The notes beneath the pieces are model-generated. The model ran no database searches, was not told the origin of the DNA, and was given only the letters and a program-made list of their open reading frames with translations. A program made the position numbers and the translations under genes. A stretch of DNA of 33,903 nt, taken from an uncultured Eubacteriales bacterium (GTDB taxonomy: Bacteria > Bacillota > Clostridia > Oscillospirales > CAG-272). This document shows, in pieces, positions 24,667 to 33,334 of this stretch. Position 1 is the stretch's first letter, and every line of letters starts with the position of its first letter. Where the stretch lies: the NCBI GenBank assembly GCA_905187695.1, contig CAJJIY010000014.1, positions 1-33,903 of the forward strand, given 5' to 3'.

Positions 24667-26661
24667 ATGAACGAACCCAAAATTCATGTTCTGCCTTTTG
24701 AGGTGGCCAACCTGATCGCCGCAGGAGAAGTGGTGGACCGCCCGGCCGGGGCTGTTAAAGAACTTCTTGAAAACGCCATTGACGCAGGCGCGACCCGTGT
24801 GACGGTCGAGATCAAAAACGGCGGCAGTACGCTGATGCGCGTGACCGACAACGGGTGCGGCATGAGCGCCGCCGACCTGCCGGTGGCCATTCGCCGTCAC
24901 GCCACCAGCAAAATCCGGACCGCCAACGATCTTTCTGGTATTCTCACGCTCGGGTTCCGCGGGGAGGCGCTTGCGGCCATTGCCGCCGTATCCGATCTGC
25001 GTATCATCACCCGAACGGCCGATGCGCCTTTCGGTTCGCTTTTGACGGCACACGCCGGTGCGGAAGTGGAAGTGACCGAGACCGGTTGTCCGGTCGGCAC
25101 CACGGTAATGGTGGAAAATCTTTTTGCCAATGTGCCTGCCCGCCGGAAATTTTTAAAGCGGGATATGACCGAGGCCGCGGCGGTCGGTACCTATGTGGAA
25201 AAGATTGCCCTCTCCCGTCCGGATATTGCCGTCCGGCTGATTGTGGACGGTACGGTGAAGCTGGATACCGCCGGGGACGGACAGCTGAAAAGCGCCATGT
25301 ACGCCGCTTTCGGGAAGGATTTTGTCGCCGGAATGATCCCGGTGAACGCTCCCGGAGACCCGGTTGGCGTAACGGGTTATATCTGCCGTCCGGATCGGGT
25401 ACGCCCCAAGCGGAACTATGAAAATTTCTTTCTTAACGGTCGCTATGTCAACAGCCGCACGGCCAGCGCCGCGCTGGAACAGGCCTATACCTCCTTTATC
25501 GCTCCCGAGCGGTTTCCGGCCTGCGTCCTGTCGCTTACGGTACGGCCGGAGGCCGTGGATGTTAATGTGCATCCTTCCAAACTGGAAGTGAAGTTTTCGG
25601 ATGAGCGACCGGTTTTCGAGGCGGTTTTCGGCGCGGTACGCACGGCTCTGGAGGAGAACACGGCTCGTCCCGCACTGAAGTTGCCGGATGCGCCGCCCGC
25701 CGTCTCTGCTTTTGTACCTATCCGGGAGGGGGCGGACCGGGAAGCTTCTCTTGCCCGCCGCCAGCTCCGGGTCCCTGATCTGCCCGCATCCAAAGGTACT
25801 GAACCTTTCGCACGCATGAGTGCTGAAGAATACAGCCGGCAGTTTTCCCGCGTGGCCGCGCCAATTCCGTATCGATCGGTCGAAACAAAGGAAAACCGAC
25901 TGCCCGAACTGGAATCAAAGGAAAAGACCGCCCCGGCGGATGCGCGGGTGCCTTCCGTGCCGGAAAGGCCGGTATCGGCGCCGCCCGCACCCGAAAGGCC
26001 GGTATCTGTGCCCGCACAAGCGACTGCAAAGAGGCCGGGGGATGAAAAGGTGCCTGCGAATCCGTCTGCCACCGAGAACGAAACGGAAACTTTCCGCATC
26101 ATCGGGGAGGCTTTTTCCACCTATATTATTGTGGAGCGTGCCGAAAAGCTCTTGCTCATCGATAAACACGCCGCGCATGAGCGTGTGCTTTTTGAAGAGT
26201 TGCTGGCCAATGAAAAACAAGGGGGCGGCGTAACGCAGTTGCTTTTGGTTCCGCTTGAATTGTCGGTTTCCCGTGCCGACGCGGCCGCTCTGACCGCTTT
26301 CCGGAATGAAATTGCGCGCACCGGCTTTTCTTTTGAAACCGAAAGCGGCCATGTGATCATCCGTGAAATTCCGGAAGGACTTTCGCCTGCCGCCGCCGGA
26401 GAATTGCTTCTTTCGCTTCCGCCCGTTCTTGCAGAAGGGGGAGACGCATTGCTTTCAAGAGATCTCCTTTTTGAGAAAGCGCTCTATCAGGGCGCCTGCA
26501 AAGCCGCGATCAAAGGCGGGCGCGATTATCCGCCGGAATATCTGACGGCACTTTGCCGCAAACTTTTCTCCCTGCCGGATATCACGGTTTGCCCGCACGG
26601 CCGTCCGGTGGCCATGGAACTTTCTCACGCCACGCTGGACAGACAGTTCCACCGTACATAA
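24667..26661 (+). CDS. mutL: DNA mismatch repair protein MutL (endonuclease-type)
   Basis: 664 aa. GHKL ATPase that couples MutS to strand incision. N-terminal motifs: ENAIDAGATRV, DNGCGM, GFRGEAL. The C-terminal dimerisation/nuclease domain carries the metal motif as DKHAAHERVLFE (D499, H501, E505, E510), with Lys where many homologs have Gln, plus CPHGRP (C642, H644). So this MutL should nick DNA itself, in line with the lack of MutH. The linker (about 350-470) is rich in Pro/Ala/Glu and contains a short repeat, PERPVSAPP and PERPVSVPA; it is probably disordered. The ribosome binding site AAGGAGG precedes the ATG. It is coupled to mutS upstream, and tgt follows 21 bp later. Confidence 0.96.
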   Translation: MNEPKIHVLPFEVANLIAAGEVVDRPAGAVKELLENAIDAGATRVTVEIKNGGSTLMRVTDNGCGMSAADLPVAIRRHATSKIRTANDLSGILTLGFRGEALAAIAAVSDLRIITRTADAPFGSLLTAHAGAEVEVTETGCPVGTTVMVENLFANVPARRKFLKRDMTEAAAVGTYVEKIALSRPDIAVRLIVDGTVKLDTAGDGQLKSAMYAAFGKDFVAGMIPVNAPGDPVGVTGYICRPDRVRPKRNYENFFLNGRYVNSRTASAALEQAYTSFIAPERFPACVLSLTVRPEAVDVNVHPSKLEVKFSDERPVFEAVFGAVRTALEENTARPALKLPDAPPAVSAFVPIREGADREASLARRQLRVPDLPASKGTEPFARMSAEEYSRQFSRVAAPIPYRSVETKENRLPELESKEKTAPADARVPSVPERPVSAPPAPERPVSVPAQATAKRPGDEKVPANPSATENETETFRIIGEAFSTYIIVERAEKLLLIDKHAAHERVLFEELLANEKQGGGVTQLLLVPLELSVSRADAAALTAFRNEIARTGFSFETESGHVIIREIPEGLSPAAAGELLLSLPPVLAEGGDALLSRDLLFEKALYQGACKAAIKGGRDYPPEYLTALCRKLFSLPDITVCPHGRPVAMELSHATLDRQFHRT

Positions 26662-26682
26662 TCAAAGACAGAAAGGGAAACT

Positions 26683-27825
26683 ATGTCATCATATGAATTG
26701 AAAAAGAAAGAGGGCCGCGCGCGCCGCGGCGTTCTGCACACGCCGCATGGGGATATCGAAACGCCGGTTTTTATGAATGTGGGCACCTGCGCCGCCATCA
26801 AGGGTGGTGTGTCTACGGTGGAACTGAAAGAAATCAACTGCCGCGTTGAACTTTCCAACACCTATCACCTGCATCTGCGCCCCGGTGACGACCTCATCCG
26901 GGAGATGGGCGGCATCCGGAAGTTTATGAACTGGGATCGTCCGGTGCTGACCGACAGCGGCGGATTTCAGGTTTTTTCGCTTTCTCCGCTCAGAAAAATC
27001 ACCGAGGAAGGCGTTCACTTCGCTTCGCATATTGACGGAAGGCGGATTTTCATGGGGCCGGAAGAGAGTATGCGGATTCAATCCAATCTGGCTTCTACCA
27101 TAGCCATGGCGTTTGACGAGTGTATTGAAAACCCCGCGCCCTACGATTATGTTAAAAATTCCACCGAGCGGACCTATCGCTGGCTGGTTCGGTGCAAAGC
27201 GGAGATGGCACGGCTGAATGCTATGCCCGATACACTCAATAAAAAGCAGATGCTTTTTGGCATCAATCAGGGAAGTACCTATGAGGATCTTCGGATCGAG
27301 CACATGAAAAAGATTGCGGAACTGGATCTGGACGGTTATGCCATCGGCGGCCTGGCCGTTGGGGAAGAGACCGAAGAAATGTACCGCATTATCGACGCAG
27401 TCGAACCGCATATGCCGGCGGATAAACCGCGGTATCTTATGGGTGTCGGCACACCCTGCAACATTCTGGAGGCGGTTCATCTTGGTGTGGATTTCTTTGA
27501 TTGCGTCATGCCCAGCCGAAACGCCAGACACGGCAACCTGTTTACTTTCCATGGGAAGATCAATCTTCTGAATGAAAAATACAAAAATGACGGCCGGCCG
27601 ATAGACGAAGGATGCGGTTGCCCGGCCTGCCGGAACTATTCCCGCGCTTATATCCGACATCTTTTGAAGGCCAAAGAATCGCTTGGAATGCGCCTGGCCG
27701 TCACGCACAATCTGTATTTTTACAATGACCTTACCCAAAAGATCCGGGACGCGCTGGACGCGGGCTGTTTTGAAAGCTTTTATCAAAAATACCGCCTCGT
27801 ACTTGGCGAGCGCCATCCTGACTGA
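26683..27825 (+). CDS. tgt: tRNA-guanine transglycosylase (queuine tRNA-ribosyltransferase)
   Basis: 380 aa; exchanges G34 for preQ1 in tRNAs with GUN anticodons, a step of queuosine synthesis. The base-binding motif is DSGGFQVF (D91); the nucleophile is D273 in FDCVMPSRNARHG; the substrate loop reads GGLAVGE. Zinc ligands are C311, C313, C316 and H342 (CGCPAC and THN). The start has GAAAGGG eight bases before the ATG. Length is normal. No queuosine-pathway genes (queA, queC-F, queG) are adjacent, which is often seen when preQ1 or queuine is salvaged, but these genes may lie elsewhere. Confidence 0.97.
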   Translation: MSSYELKKKEGRARRGVLHTPHGDIETPVFMNVGTCAAIKGGVSTVELKEINCRVELSNTYHLHLRPGDDLIREMGGIRKFMNWDRPVLTDSGGFQVFSLSPLRKITEEGVHFASHIDGRRIFMGPEESMRIQSNLASTIAMAFDECIENPAPYDYVKNSTERTYRWLVRCKAEMARLNAMPDTLNKKQMLFGINQGSTYEDLRIEHMKKIAELDLDGYAIGGLAVGEETEEMYRIIDAVEPHMPADKPRYLMGVGTPCNILEAVHLGVDFFDCVMPSRNARHGNLFTFHGKINLLNEKYKNDGRPIDEGCGCPACRNYSRAYIRHLLKAKESLGMRLAVTHNLYFYNDLTQKIRDALDAGCFESFYQKYRLVLGERHPD

Positions 27826-27846
27826 AAACAAAAAGGAGAATAAAAA

Positions 27847-29229
27847 ATGATCGGAAAAGATCTCATAGAGGAATTGCTCGGCGTTGCGCTGTCCACCGGC
27901 GGCGACTTTGCCGAAGTTTTTGCACAGAAAGATCATGCTACCCGAATTCACCTCATTTCCGGTAAAATCGATGCGGTGGGGGATCAGATCATCGCGGGCA
28001 TGGGCATCCGGGTCTTTCTTGGGACACAGACCTACTATGCTTCCACCTCCGACCTTTCGAGAGAGGGAATGCTCCGGTGCGCCGCGGATGTGGCAGGAGC
28101 CGTAGGGCAGGAAAAACCGCAGACTGTCCGTCCGCTTGCCGAACGCTCCGTTAAAAACATTCATCCTGTCCGCAAGAATCCAGGCGATGTGCCGGTGGGC
28201 GAAAAAGCCGATGTGTTGCGAATGGCCGCCGAAGCCGCCCGTGCCGAAAGCGACAAGATTGTGCAGGCCACGGGAAACTATCTGGATAACGACCGCAGTG
28301 TACTGATTGCCAACAGCGAGGGGCTTTTTGTCACCGACCGAAAGGTTCGTACCCGTTTGGCGCTGTTTGCCATTGCGAGCGAAGGCGGTGAAAATCAATC
28401 CGGTTTTTACGGGCCGGGCGGCGGGGTCGGTTTTGAATTGTTTGAAACCGTTGATCCCCGTGCGGTCGGTCGCCGGGCGGCAAAGCAGGCGTTGATCAAT
28501 CTTTCAGCCGGTTATTGTCCGGCCGGTACCATGGCGGTTGCCATCGAAAACGGATTTGGCGGCGTCATTTTTCACGAGGCCTGCGGACATTCGCTGGAAG
28601 CAACCTCGGTCGGGGTCGGTTCTTCACAGATGTGCGGAAAACTGGGAAAACAAATTGCCAATCCCAAGGTGACCGCCATTGACGACGGAACCATTCCGGG
28701 AGCATGGGGCTCTTACAATGTAGATGACGAGGGCAACCCCGCCACGCGCAATGTGTTGATCGAAAACGGCGTGCTGAAGAGTTATCTTGTCGACCGTCTC
28801 GGTTCGCGCCGGATGGGACTGCCCATGACCGGAAACAGCCGCCGTGAGAATTACACATTTGAGCCGACTTCCCGGATGACCAATACTTTTATTGACAACG
28901 GACCGGATGAAAACGAGGATATTATCGCTTCCATGGAATACGGGCTTTATGCCAAGGATATGGGCGGCGGCTCGGTCAATCCGCTTACGGGTGAATTCAA
29001 TTTCGGCGTGAAGGAAGGCTATATTGTCCGAAACGGCAAGATCTGTGAGCCCGTCCGCGGGGCGGTGCTGATCGGCACCGGCGCGCAGATCCTGCAGGAT
29101 ATTGATATGGTGGGTAAAAATCTGGCCCGAGGGCAGGGAATGTGCGGCTCTTCAAGCGGCAGTATTCCCACCGATGTGGGTCAACCTCTTATCCGCGTCA
29201 GAAAAATCACAGTAGGAGGCCGCACATGA
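27847..29229 (+). CDS. tldD: TldD metalloprotease subunit
   Basis: 460 aa. TldD and TldE form a heterodimeric zinc protease that degrades unfolded peptides and, in RiPP systems, trims leader peptides. The zinc motif is HEACGH (H243, E244, H248), with a downstream conserved Cys in GMCGSSSGSIPTDVGQP, the family's third-ligand region. AAAAAGGAG precedes the ATG. The stop overlaps the tldE start by four bases (ATGA), so the two subunits are probably made in equal amounts. I see no RiPP precursor or modifying enzyme in the window, so a housekeeping proteolysis role is likelier. Confidence 0.95.
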   Translation: MIGKDLIEELLGVALSTGGDFAEVFAQKDHATRIHLISGKIDAVGDQIIAGMGIRVFLGTQTYYASTSDLSREGMLRCAADVAGAVGQEKPQTVRPLAERSVKNIHPVRKNPGDVPVGEKADVLRMAAEAARAESDKIVQATGNYLDNDRSVLIANSEGLFVTDRKVRTRLALFAIASEGGENQSGFYGPGGGVGFELFETVDPRAVGRRAAKQALINLSAGYCPAGTMAVAIENGFGGVIFHEACGHSLEATSVGVGSSQMCGKLGKQIANPKVTAIDDGTIPGAWGSYNVDDEGNPATRNVLIENGVLKSYLVDRLGSRRMGLPMTGNSRRENYTFEPTSRMTNTFIDNGPDENEDIIASMEYGLYAKDMGGGSVNPLTGEFNFGVKEGYIVRNGKICEPVRGAVLIGTGAQILQDIDMVGKNLARGQGMCGSSSGSIPTDVGQPLIRVRKITVGGRT

Positions 29230-30572
29230 ATTTCAGCAAGATCAAAGAACTACTTTTTGCCCGCGCAAAGGAACTGAATCTTCACGATTATGATATCTAT
29301 TTTTGCCGGAACACCGATCGGTTTGCCGGAACGGTCAATCACGAACTTTCCGCTGTGACTTCCGGTACGGCGGGCGGCGTTTGCTTCCGTTGTGCCGTGA
29401 ACGGGAAAATCGGTTCGGCCTCAACAGAATCGTTGGAGGTGGAAGATCTGCTTGCGCTCGTACCGCGCGCTCTTTCCAATGCTTCCGTTATTGACACGGA
29501 CGAAGAGGCCGTTTTCTATGCTCCCGGAGAAAAGGATATGTACAGGACGGTCAACTGTCGTACTCCCAAACTGCCGGACGCCGCTACGCTCCGCCATGAC
29601 GCACTGGAAATCGAAGAGGCACTCTACCACGCTACCGAGTTGGCGACTGACGGTACCGAAAGCGGCGTCGGTTGCGGGGAAGTGGAGATTTCGCTTTCCA
29701 ATTCAAAGGGCCTTTCACTTTCCCGTCACGCCGCCATGTGCTATCAGTACGCCAACCTTGTTGTGAAAAAAGGAGAGGAAGCCGCATACGGCTTTTGCGT
29801 GAAAGCGGATGAAACGCCCAATGTGGCTGAGATTGTGAACGAAGCCAAAAAAGACGCGCTCTCCAAACTGGATGCCGGCACTGCCAGGACCGGCCGCACG
29901 GATGTCATCTTCTCCGAAAAGGAAGTCCGCACGCTGCTTTCGGCCTTTGAAGGTATTTTCAACGGGAAAAACGCGCTGGAAGGATTGTCTCTTCTCAAGG
30001 GAAAGGAAGGCACGAAGATCGCCGCCGACTGCGTGACGCTGATCGACGATCCTTTTTACGCCGAAAACTCCATGCAGATCCCTTTTGACGCGGAAGGCAT
30101 GCCCACCCGAGAGAAAGCGCTGGTGAAAGACGGTTGTCTTGAAACCCTGCTTTACGATCTTACTACGGCCAAAAAAGCCGGCGCTGCGCCGACCGGAAAC
30201 GCCGTACGCGCCACTTATGCCAGCCCGGTTTCCATTTCGCATTTCTGCCTGCGTCTGGCGCCCGGTCAGTACACGCACGAGGAATTGTTAAAGGAACTGG
30301 GGGACGGACTTTATATTACCGAGCTCAAAGGTCTGCATGCCGGCGCAAACGCCGAAACCGGCGATTTTTCGATCGAGAGCGCAGGTTTTGAGGTGAAAAA
30401 CGGAGAAATGGCCGGCGCCGTGCGCGGCTTTACGCTGGCAGGGAACTTTTATCAGTTGCTTTTGTCGGTTGAAAAGATCGGTTCTTGCGTGAAGATGGGT
30501 ATGCCCGGTTTTCATACGCTGGCCGCACCGGAAATTCTGGTGCGCGGCCTTTCCGTGGCCGGAGGGGACTGA
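29226..30572 (+). CDS. tldE: TldE/PmbA protease partner subunit
   Basis: 448 aa. Non-catalytic or co-catalytic partner of TldD; it lacks the HExxxH zinc motif. The family shows in the C-terminal half, for example GLSLLKGKEG, LVKDGCLETLLYDL and ELKGLHAGANAETGDFS. The frame is open back into tldD (29142), but the ATG at 29226 overlaps the tldD stop and has TAGGAGG seven bases before it. Last gene of the seven-gene operon; a hairpin follows within 15 bp. Confidence 0.93.
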   Translation: MNFSKIKELLFARAKELNLHDYDIYFCRNTDRFAGTVNHELSAVTSGTAGGVCFRCAVNGKIGSASTESLEVEDLLALVPRALSNASVIDTDEEAVFYAPGEKDMYRTVNCRTPKLPDAATLRHDALEIEEALYHATELATDGTESGVGCGEVEISLSNSKGLSLSRHAAMCYQYANLVVKKGEEAAYGFCVKADETPNVAEIVNEAKKDALSKLDAGTARTGRTDVIFSEKEVRTLLSAFEGIFNGKNALEGLSLLKGKEGTKIAADCVTLIDDPFYAENSMQIPFDAEGMPTREKALVKDGCLETLLYDLTTAKKAGAAPTGNAVRATYASPVSISHFCLRLAPGQYTHEELLKELGDGLYITELKGLHAGANAETGDFSIESAGFEVKNGEMAGAVRGFTLAGNFYQLLLSVEKIGSCVKMGMPGFHTLAAPEILVRGLSVAGGD

Positions 30573-30583
30573 TTTGCACTTTG

Positions 30584-30619
30584 GCGGGCGGATTTTCCGC
30601 CCGCAATTCCGGTTTTTTT
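30584..30619 (+). terminator. Probable terminator after tldE
   Basis: GCGGGCGG (30584-30591) pairs with CCGCCCGC (30597-30604). The T-run (30613-30619) begins eight bases after the stem, further than usual, so termination may be leaky or need help. Confidence 0.6.
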
Positions 30620-30640
30620 CTAAAAAAAAGGAAAATCCCC

Positions 30641-30669
30641 TTGCAAGTGAGCGGATTTTGCTGTATAAT
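30641..30669 (+). promoter_or_regulatory. Promoter of argS-yebC
   Basis: TTGCAA (30641-30646) and exact TATAAT (30664-30669) with a 17-bp spacer. The leader is about 27 nt, with AAGAGGA before the argS ATG; too short for a T-box. Confidence 0.78.
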
Positions 30670-30702
30670 AAAATGTCAACGCTATAATTAAAGAGGATTT
30701 TT

Positions 30703-32421
30703 ATGCTGACCATCAAACAAAAGATTGCCGAAAAACTTTCTGACAGCATTTCGGCGCTGGGTGTGGCCAATCCGCCGAGTCCGGCGGAGATTGCGGCCAT
30801 GCTGGAATATCCGCCCGATGAGCAGATGGGCGATCTGGCGCTTCCTTGTTTTAAACTGAGCCGCGCGTTTCGCCGCTCTCCCGTTCAGATTGCCGAGTCG
30901 CTTTCCGGCGCGCTGACAGGCCTTGACTGCGTTTCGGAAGTTTCGGTTCTTTCCGGCTATCTTAACATCCGGATTGCGCCGGAATATCTGGCCGGAACGG
31001 TGCTTCCCGATATTCTTACCGCCCGGGAGCGTTATGGTTCCTCCAATCTCGGGAAGGGGAAGACCGTGGTGCTTGACTATTCCTCTCCCAATGTGGCCAA
31101 ACCCTTTCATATCGGTCATCTGGGCACAACGGTCATTGGCCATTCGCTCAAAAAACTGCATGAATTTGCGGGTTATCACTGCGTTGGCATCAACTATCTG
31201 GGGGACTGGGGGACACAGTTCGGCAAACTGATTGTGGCCTATCGCCGTTGGGGCAACCGTGAAATGGTTGAAGAAGGCGGCGTGGATAAACTGGTGGAAC
31301 TCTATGTCCGTTTCCATCAGGAGGCCGAGGAAAATGCGGCTCTCAACGACGAGGCCCGCGCCGAGTTTCACAAACTGGAAGAGGGCGATGCGGAAAACCG
31401 GGCGCTCTGGAAGTGGTTTGTGGAGATCAGTCTGGCGGAATATCAAAAAACCTACCGGCAACTCGGCATTACTTTTGACAGTTATAAAGGCGAGAGCTTT
31501 TATACCGATAAAATGCCCGCTCAGGTGGAAATCCTGCGCGAAAAGGGACTTCTGAAGATTGATGACGGCGCTTCAATTGTCGATCTGTCGGCCTATGGGA
31601 TGCCTCCCTGCCTGATCCTCAAGCGGGACGGCTCCACGCTTTATCCGACCCGTGACATTGCCGCCGCGGTCTATCGCCAGAATACCTATCATTTTGACAA
31701 AGCCATTTATGTAACCTCCGCCGGGCAGAGCCTGCATTTTGCGCAGTGGTTCAAAGTGGTGGAACTGATGGGGTATGATTGGTATAACCGTCTGGTTCAT
31801 GTACCTTACGGTACGGTCAGCATCAACGGCGCAAAACTGGCCACCCGAACCGGCAATGTCGTGCTCTTAAAGGATCTGTTCGCCGCCGCGATCGAAGAAG
31901 TGAAGGGCATTATGACCGAAAAGAACCCGGATCTGGCCGGAAAAGAAGAAATTGCCGAGGCCGTGGGCGTCGGAGCCATCGTCTTTTATTACCTTTCCAA
32001 CAACCGGGGCAAAGACATCAATTTTGTCATGGAAGATGCACTCAATTTTGACGGAAACACCGGTCCTTACGCTCAGTATACCTATGCGCGTACCTGCTCC
32101 GTGCTTCGCCGGGCGGGGGATGCGGCAACAGAAACGGGAGATTTGAAGCTCACCGCGCCGGAGGAGACCGCTTTGCTGAAGACGCTGGCGAAATTCCCGG
32201 AAAAAGTGCTTGCCGCGCTTTCCGATTATGAGCCATCGGTCATTACCCGCTACATTTTGGATGTGGCATCCGCTTTCAACCGCTTTTATCATAACTGCCC
32301 GATTCTGGGTGCCGAAGACGAGGCCGTGCGTCTCACACGCCTTTCGCTCACCCGCGCCGCCAAACAGGTGCTGGGGAATGCGTTCCCGCTGATTTGCCTG
32401 AAAAAAATGGAAAATATTTAA
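30703..32421 (+). CDS. argS: Arginyl-tRNA synthetase
   Basis: 572 aa, class I synthetase. The HIGH motif is FHIGH (H136, H139) after SSPNVAKP, the classic ArgS context. The KMSKS counterpart is degenerate, KLATRTGN, at about 31832-31855, which is usual in ArgS. The N-terminal tRNA D-loop recognition domain (Add-1) covers about 1-100 and the DALR anticodon-binding domain about 450-572. The ATG at 30703 has a ribosome binding site, AAGAGGA, seven bases upstream. yebC follows 12 bp later and is probably co-transcribed. Confidence 0.97.
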   Translation: MLTIKQKIAEKLSDSISALGVANPPSPAEIAAMLEYPPDEQMGDLALPCFKLSRAFRRSPVQIAESLSGALTGLDCVSEVSVLSGYLNIRIAPEYLAGTVLPDILTARERYGSSNLGKGKTVVLDYSSPNVAKPFHIGHLGTTVIGHSLKKLHEFAGYHCVGINYLGDWGTQFGKLIVAYRRWGNREMVEEGGVDKLVELYVRFHQEAEENAALNDEARAEFHKLEEGDAENRALWKWFVEISLAEYQKTYRQLGITFDSYKGESFYTDKMPAQVEILREKGLLKIDDGASIVDLSAYGMPPCLILKRDGSTLYPTRDIAAAVYRQNTYHFDKAIYVTSAGQSLHFAQWFKVVELMGYDWYNRLVHVPYGTVSINGAKLATRTGNVVLLKDLFAAAIEEVKGIMTEKNPDLAGKEEIAEAVGVGAIVFYYLSNNRGKDINFVMEDALNFDGNTGPYAQYTYARTCSVLRRAGDAATETGDLKLTAPEETALLKTLAKFPEKVLAALSDYEPSVITRYILDVASAFNRFYHNCPILGAEDEAVRLTRLSLTRAAKQVLGNAFPLICLKKMENI

Positions 32422-32433
32422 GGAGAGTACCGT

Positions 32434-33165
32434 ATGTCCGGACATAGCAAATGGGCTAATATCAAGCACAAAAAAGAAAAGACCGATGCGCAGAAAGCAA
32501 AGGTGTTTACCAAGATCGGCAAGGAAATTGCCATCGCCGTGAAAGCCGGCGGCGGAGATCCCAATGCCAATTCCAAGCTGCGCGACCTTATTCAGAAGGC
32601 CAAATCCAACAATGTACCCAACGACAACATTGACCGTATTATTAAAAAGGCCATGGGCAATTCGGGTGAAAACTACGAAGAAATCACCTATGAAGGCTAC
32701 GGCCCCGGCGGTGTGGCGGTGATTGTCAAGACCACGACCGACAACCGCAACCGTACGGCCGGCAATCTGCGCGCCTGCTTTAACAAATTCAAAGGAAATA
32801 TGGGCACCTCCGGATGCGTCAGCTTCCTTTTTGAAGACAAGGGCGTAATTGTGATCAACAACGAAGATGGCGACATTGACGAGGACAAACTGATGGAGAC
32901 GGCCATGGAGGCCGGCGCAGAGGATTTTGCCGCCGATGAAGGTATTTTTGAAATTTATACCACGGTAGAGGATCTTTATGCCATCCGCGACGCACTGGCC
33001 GCCGCCAAATATCCCATTCTCTCGGCGGAAGAAGATAAAGTTCCCACCAATACGGTTACTTTGACAAATGAGGACGACATCAAGTTCATGGGGCTTCTCC
33101 TGGAAAACCTGGAAGAAGATGACGATGTAATGGATGTTTATCACAACTGGGAAAATTGTGACTGA
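32434..33165 (+). CDS. yebC: YebC/PmpR/TACO1-family protein
   Basis: 243 aa. It begins with the family signature MSGHSKWANIKHKK and continues with GDPNANSKLRDLIQKA and GYGPGGVAVIV. Long annotated as a DNA-binding regulator; more recent work links bacterial members and mitochondrial TACO1 to translation of difficult stretches such as polyproline. Its place beside argS suits a translation role but does not prove it. The ATG has AAGGAGAG before it. Full length, acidic C-terminus (EEDDDVMDVYHNW). A strong terminator follows. Confidence 0.96.
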   Translation: MSGHSKWANIKHKKEKTDAQKAKVFTKIGKEIAIAVKAGGGDPNANSKLRDLIQKAKSNNVPNDNIDRIIKKAMGNSGENYEEITYEGYGPGGVAVIVKTTTDNRNRTAGNLRACFNKFKGNMGTSGCVSFLFEDKGVIVINNEDGDIDEDKLMETAMEAGAEDFAADEGIFEIYTTVEDLYAIRDALAAAKYPILSAEEDKVPTNTVTLTNEDDIKFMGLLLENLEEDDDVMDVYHNWENCD

Positions 33166-33186
33166 CCGAGCATAAAACGGAAAAAA

Positions 33187-33213
33187 GCACCGGGCAACGC
33201 CCGGTGCTTTTTT
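33187..33213 (+). terminator. Rho-independent terminator after yebC
   Basis: GCACCGGGC (33187-33195) pairs perfectly with GCCCGGTGC (33199-33207) around an AAC loop, flanked by A6 before and T6 after. Strong and possibly bidirectional. Confidence 0.93.
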
Positions 33214-33233
33214 GCATCAAAAAAATTTCCTGT

Positions 33234-33261
33234 TTGTACGGCACGCTTTTTTACATATTAA
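33234..33261 (+). promoter_or_regulatory. Possible weak promoter of the last frame
   Basis: TTGTAC (33234-33239) and TATTAA (33256-33261) with a 16-bp spacer, between the yebC terminator and the ATG at 33278. Both boxes depart from consensus. Confidence 0.35.
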
Positions 33262-33277
33262 AAAAGGGGTGCATTTT

Positions 33278-33334
33278 ATGAAAAAAGAGCGTGGATTATT
33301 GGAGAATACGCTGATTCTCGGCGCGGCGGCGGCG
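33278..33334 (+). CDS. First codons of an unidentified (possibly SpoVB/MurJ-like flippase) gene
   Basis: The ATG at 33278 has AAAAAGGGG eight bases before it and begins 19 codons reading MKKERGLLENTLILGAAAA, continuing into LSK. This resembles the N-terminus of polysaccharide flippases of the SpoVB/MurJ group: short basic start, then a first membrane helix ending in SK. From about 33335 the frame becomes ClpC, so the rest of this gene is missing. The assignment rests on about 22 residues and is tentative; what is solid is a real translation start not belonging to ClpC. Confidence 0.4.

Noticed and set aside
24667..26661. MutL lacking nuclease function because its motif has Lys instead of Gln (DKHA)
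   Set aside because: The metal-binding Asp, His and both Glu residues and the CPHGRP motif are intact; as I recall, Lys at this position also occurs in other clostridial MutL proteins.
26689..28398. 569-codon minus-strand frame spanning tgt and tldD
   Set aside because: Shadow of two well-identified genes; no promoter or domain seen on the minus strand.
27847..30572. TldD/TldE as part of a RiPP or microcin biosynthesis cluster
   Set aside because: No precursor peptide, cyclodehydratase, radical-SAM modifier or exporter is nearby; the pair sits in a housekeeping operon.
30573..30702. T-box or other riboswitch before argS
   Set aside because: The predicted transcript starts only about 27 nt before the ATG, and the only hairpin in the gap is the tldE terminator upstream of the promoter.
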